Of a stretch of 5,127 bases of DNA, positions 4,650 through 5,127 are shown piece by piece. The notes beneath the pieces were generated by a model. That model was given only the letters and a program-made list of their open reading frames with translations. It had not been told where the DNA came from and did no database searches. The stretch covers positions 1 to 5,127 of the forward strand of contig CALNCD010000146.1 in the NCBI GenBank assembly GCA_937874965.1. Direction: 5' to 3'. The translations under genes and the position numbers were made by a program. The DNA comes from an uncultured Erysipelotrichaceae bacterium (lineage in GTDB: Bacteria > Bacillota_I > Bacilli_A > Erysipelotrichales > Erysipelotrichaceae). How positions within the stretch are numbered: position 1 is the first letter of the stretch; each line of letters begins with the position of its first letter.

Positions 4650-5127
4650 ATGAAAAAAACAAGTATACTAACCCTTCTGGCTCTGGAGTTTCTGATTGTC
4701 TTTGAAATGAGTATGGTTATGCCGTTATCTCCAGTCATAGCCCGTGTGTATGACATCAGTCAGGATTATGTGACTTGGCTCAATGTTGGGTTTACTTTAG
4801 CGGGATTCATCGCACCGATACTGGGTAGGTTTGCAGACCGATTTTCAATGAAGAAAATGATGATGATCTCCCTGGCTTCATTTATCCTGGGGGCTTTAGG
4901 TATTGCCTGGACATCAACCGTCGTGGCATACTTTATCTTTCGTTTCTTCATCGGTATCGGGTACTACACGCTGTTAAGCCTGATTGTCTCCTATGCTTCG
5001 CTGATTATTAAGAAAGAAAACTATACCCGTTTCTCCGGCGCAATCAAAGTCGCTTTCGCCAGCGGGGTACTTGTAGCGCCGTTGCTGTGTTCATGGATTG
5101 AACAGACTTTTTCGTACCAGGGTATTT
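4650..5127 (+). CDS. Major facilitator superfamily transporter (3'-partial)
   Basis: The first 159 residues are present, and the frame is open to the window end. MFS proteins are 12-14-helix secondary transporters of the cytoplasmic membrane. Visible helices are about 6-30 (TM1), 43-59 (TM2), 71-88 (TM3), 91-119 (TM4) and 130-150 (TM5). The signature loop between TM2 and TM3 (motif A) is GRFADRFSMKK, with Gly59, Asp63 and basic residues in the expected places. TM4 has motif B-like FRFFIGIG with Arg98, the residue implicated in proton coupling. The early sequence, with VMPLSPVIARVYDIS and a TWLNVGFTLAG segment, resembles proton-driven drug or metabolite exporters of the DHA1/DHA2 group, so export is likelier than uptake; the substrate is unknown. 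ATG 4650 is the first start after the upstream terminator and has GAGG 5 nt upstream. Roughly 230-300 residues should follow outside the window. Confidence 0.88.
   Translation, partial: MKKTSILTLLALEFLIVFEMSMVMPLSPVIARVYDISQDYVTWLNVGFTLAGFIAPILGRFADRFSMKKMMMISLASFILGALGIAWTSTVVAYFIFRFFIGIGYYTLLSLIVSYASLIIKKENYTRFSGAIKVAFASGVLVAPLLCSWIEQTFSYQGI

Noticed and set aside
1..5127. tRNA, rRNA, CRISPR array or insertion sequence
   Set aside because: No cloverleaf with GGTTCRA-type T arm, no regularly spaced repeats and no transposase-like reading frame or terminal inverted repeats were seen.

Overview
The window reads as chromosomal DNA from a low-to-moderate GC Gram-positive bacterium (Bacillota). 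The signs are AAGGAAGG/AAAGGAGG ribosome binding sites, consensus sigma-A promoters, a clostridial-type short-chain flavodoxin, a 6-phospho-beta-glucosidase of the kind fed by PTS transport, and a DnaQ-type exonuclease fused to a BRCT domain. TGA is used as a stop and TGG for Trp, so the code is standard. A relative of the Erysipelotrichia is my best guess, but this is inference from gene style, not a database match.

Layout. (1) 1-990 (+): a glycoside hydrolase family 1 enzyme (6-phospho-beta-glucosidase type), missing its N-terminal third at the window edge. (2) 1008-1967 (+): 17 nt downstream and surely cotranscribed, a protein of unknown function that looks like two NTF2/SnoaL-like domains in tandem. 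(3) 2010-2915 (+): a DEDDh 3'-5' exonuclease with a C-terminal BRCT domain. Its near-consensus promoter puts the predicted +1 on the A of the start codon, so the mRNA should be leaderless. (4) 2898-3809 (-): a D-2-hydroxyacid dehydrogenase, convergent with and overlapping the exonuclease by 18 bp. The exonuclease's probable terminator lies inside the dehydrogenase coding sequence. (5) 3810-3905: a short divergent promoter region. (6) 3906-4301 (+): a short-chain flavodoxin whose stop codon sits in a 10-bp inverted repeat. (7) 4302-4649: 348 bp without a protein gene. It holds a strong promoter (TTGACA-N16-TATAAT), about 225 nt of sequence with a self-consistent branched RNA fold, and an intrinsic terminator. 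(8) 4650-5127 (+): the start of an MFS transporter, cut by the window end.

The least explained element is the RNA unit at 4379-4618. It has its own promoter and terminator, several long-range helices, and a 5' end that can pair over 9 bp with the left arm of its own terminator. That makes it either a stand-alone structured RNA (6S-like or other) or a regulatory leader for the MFS gene. I could not assign it to a known riboswitch or RNA class by eye. The other genes are mostly independent units: beta-glucoside catabolism (1-2), nucleic acid processing (3), 2-keto acid reduction (4), low-potential electron transfer (6) and export (8).
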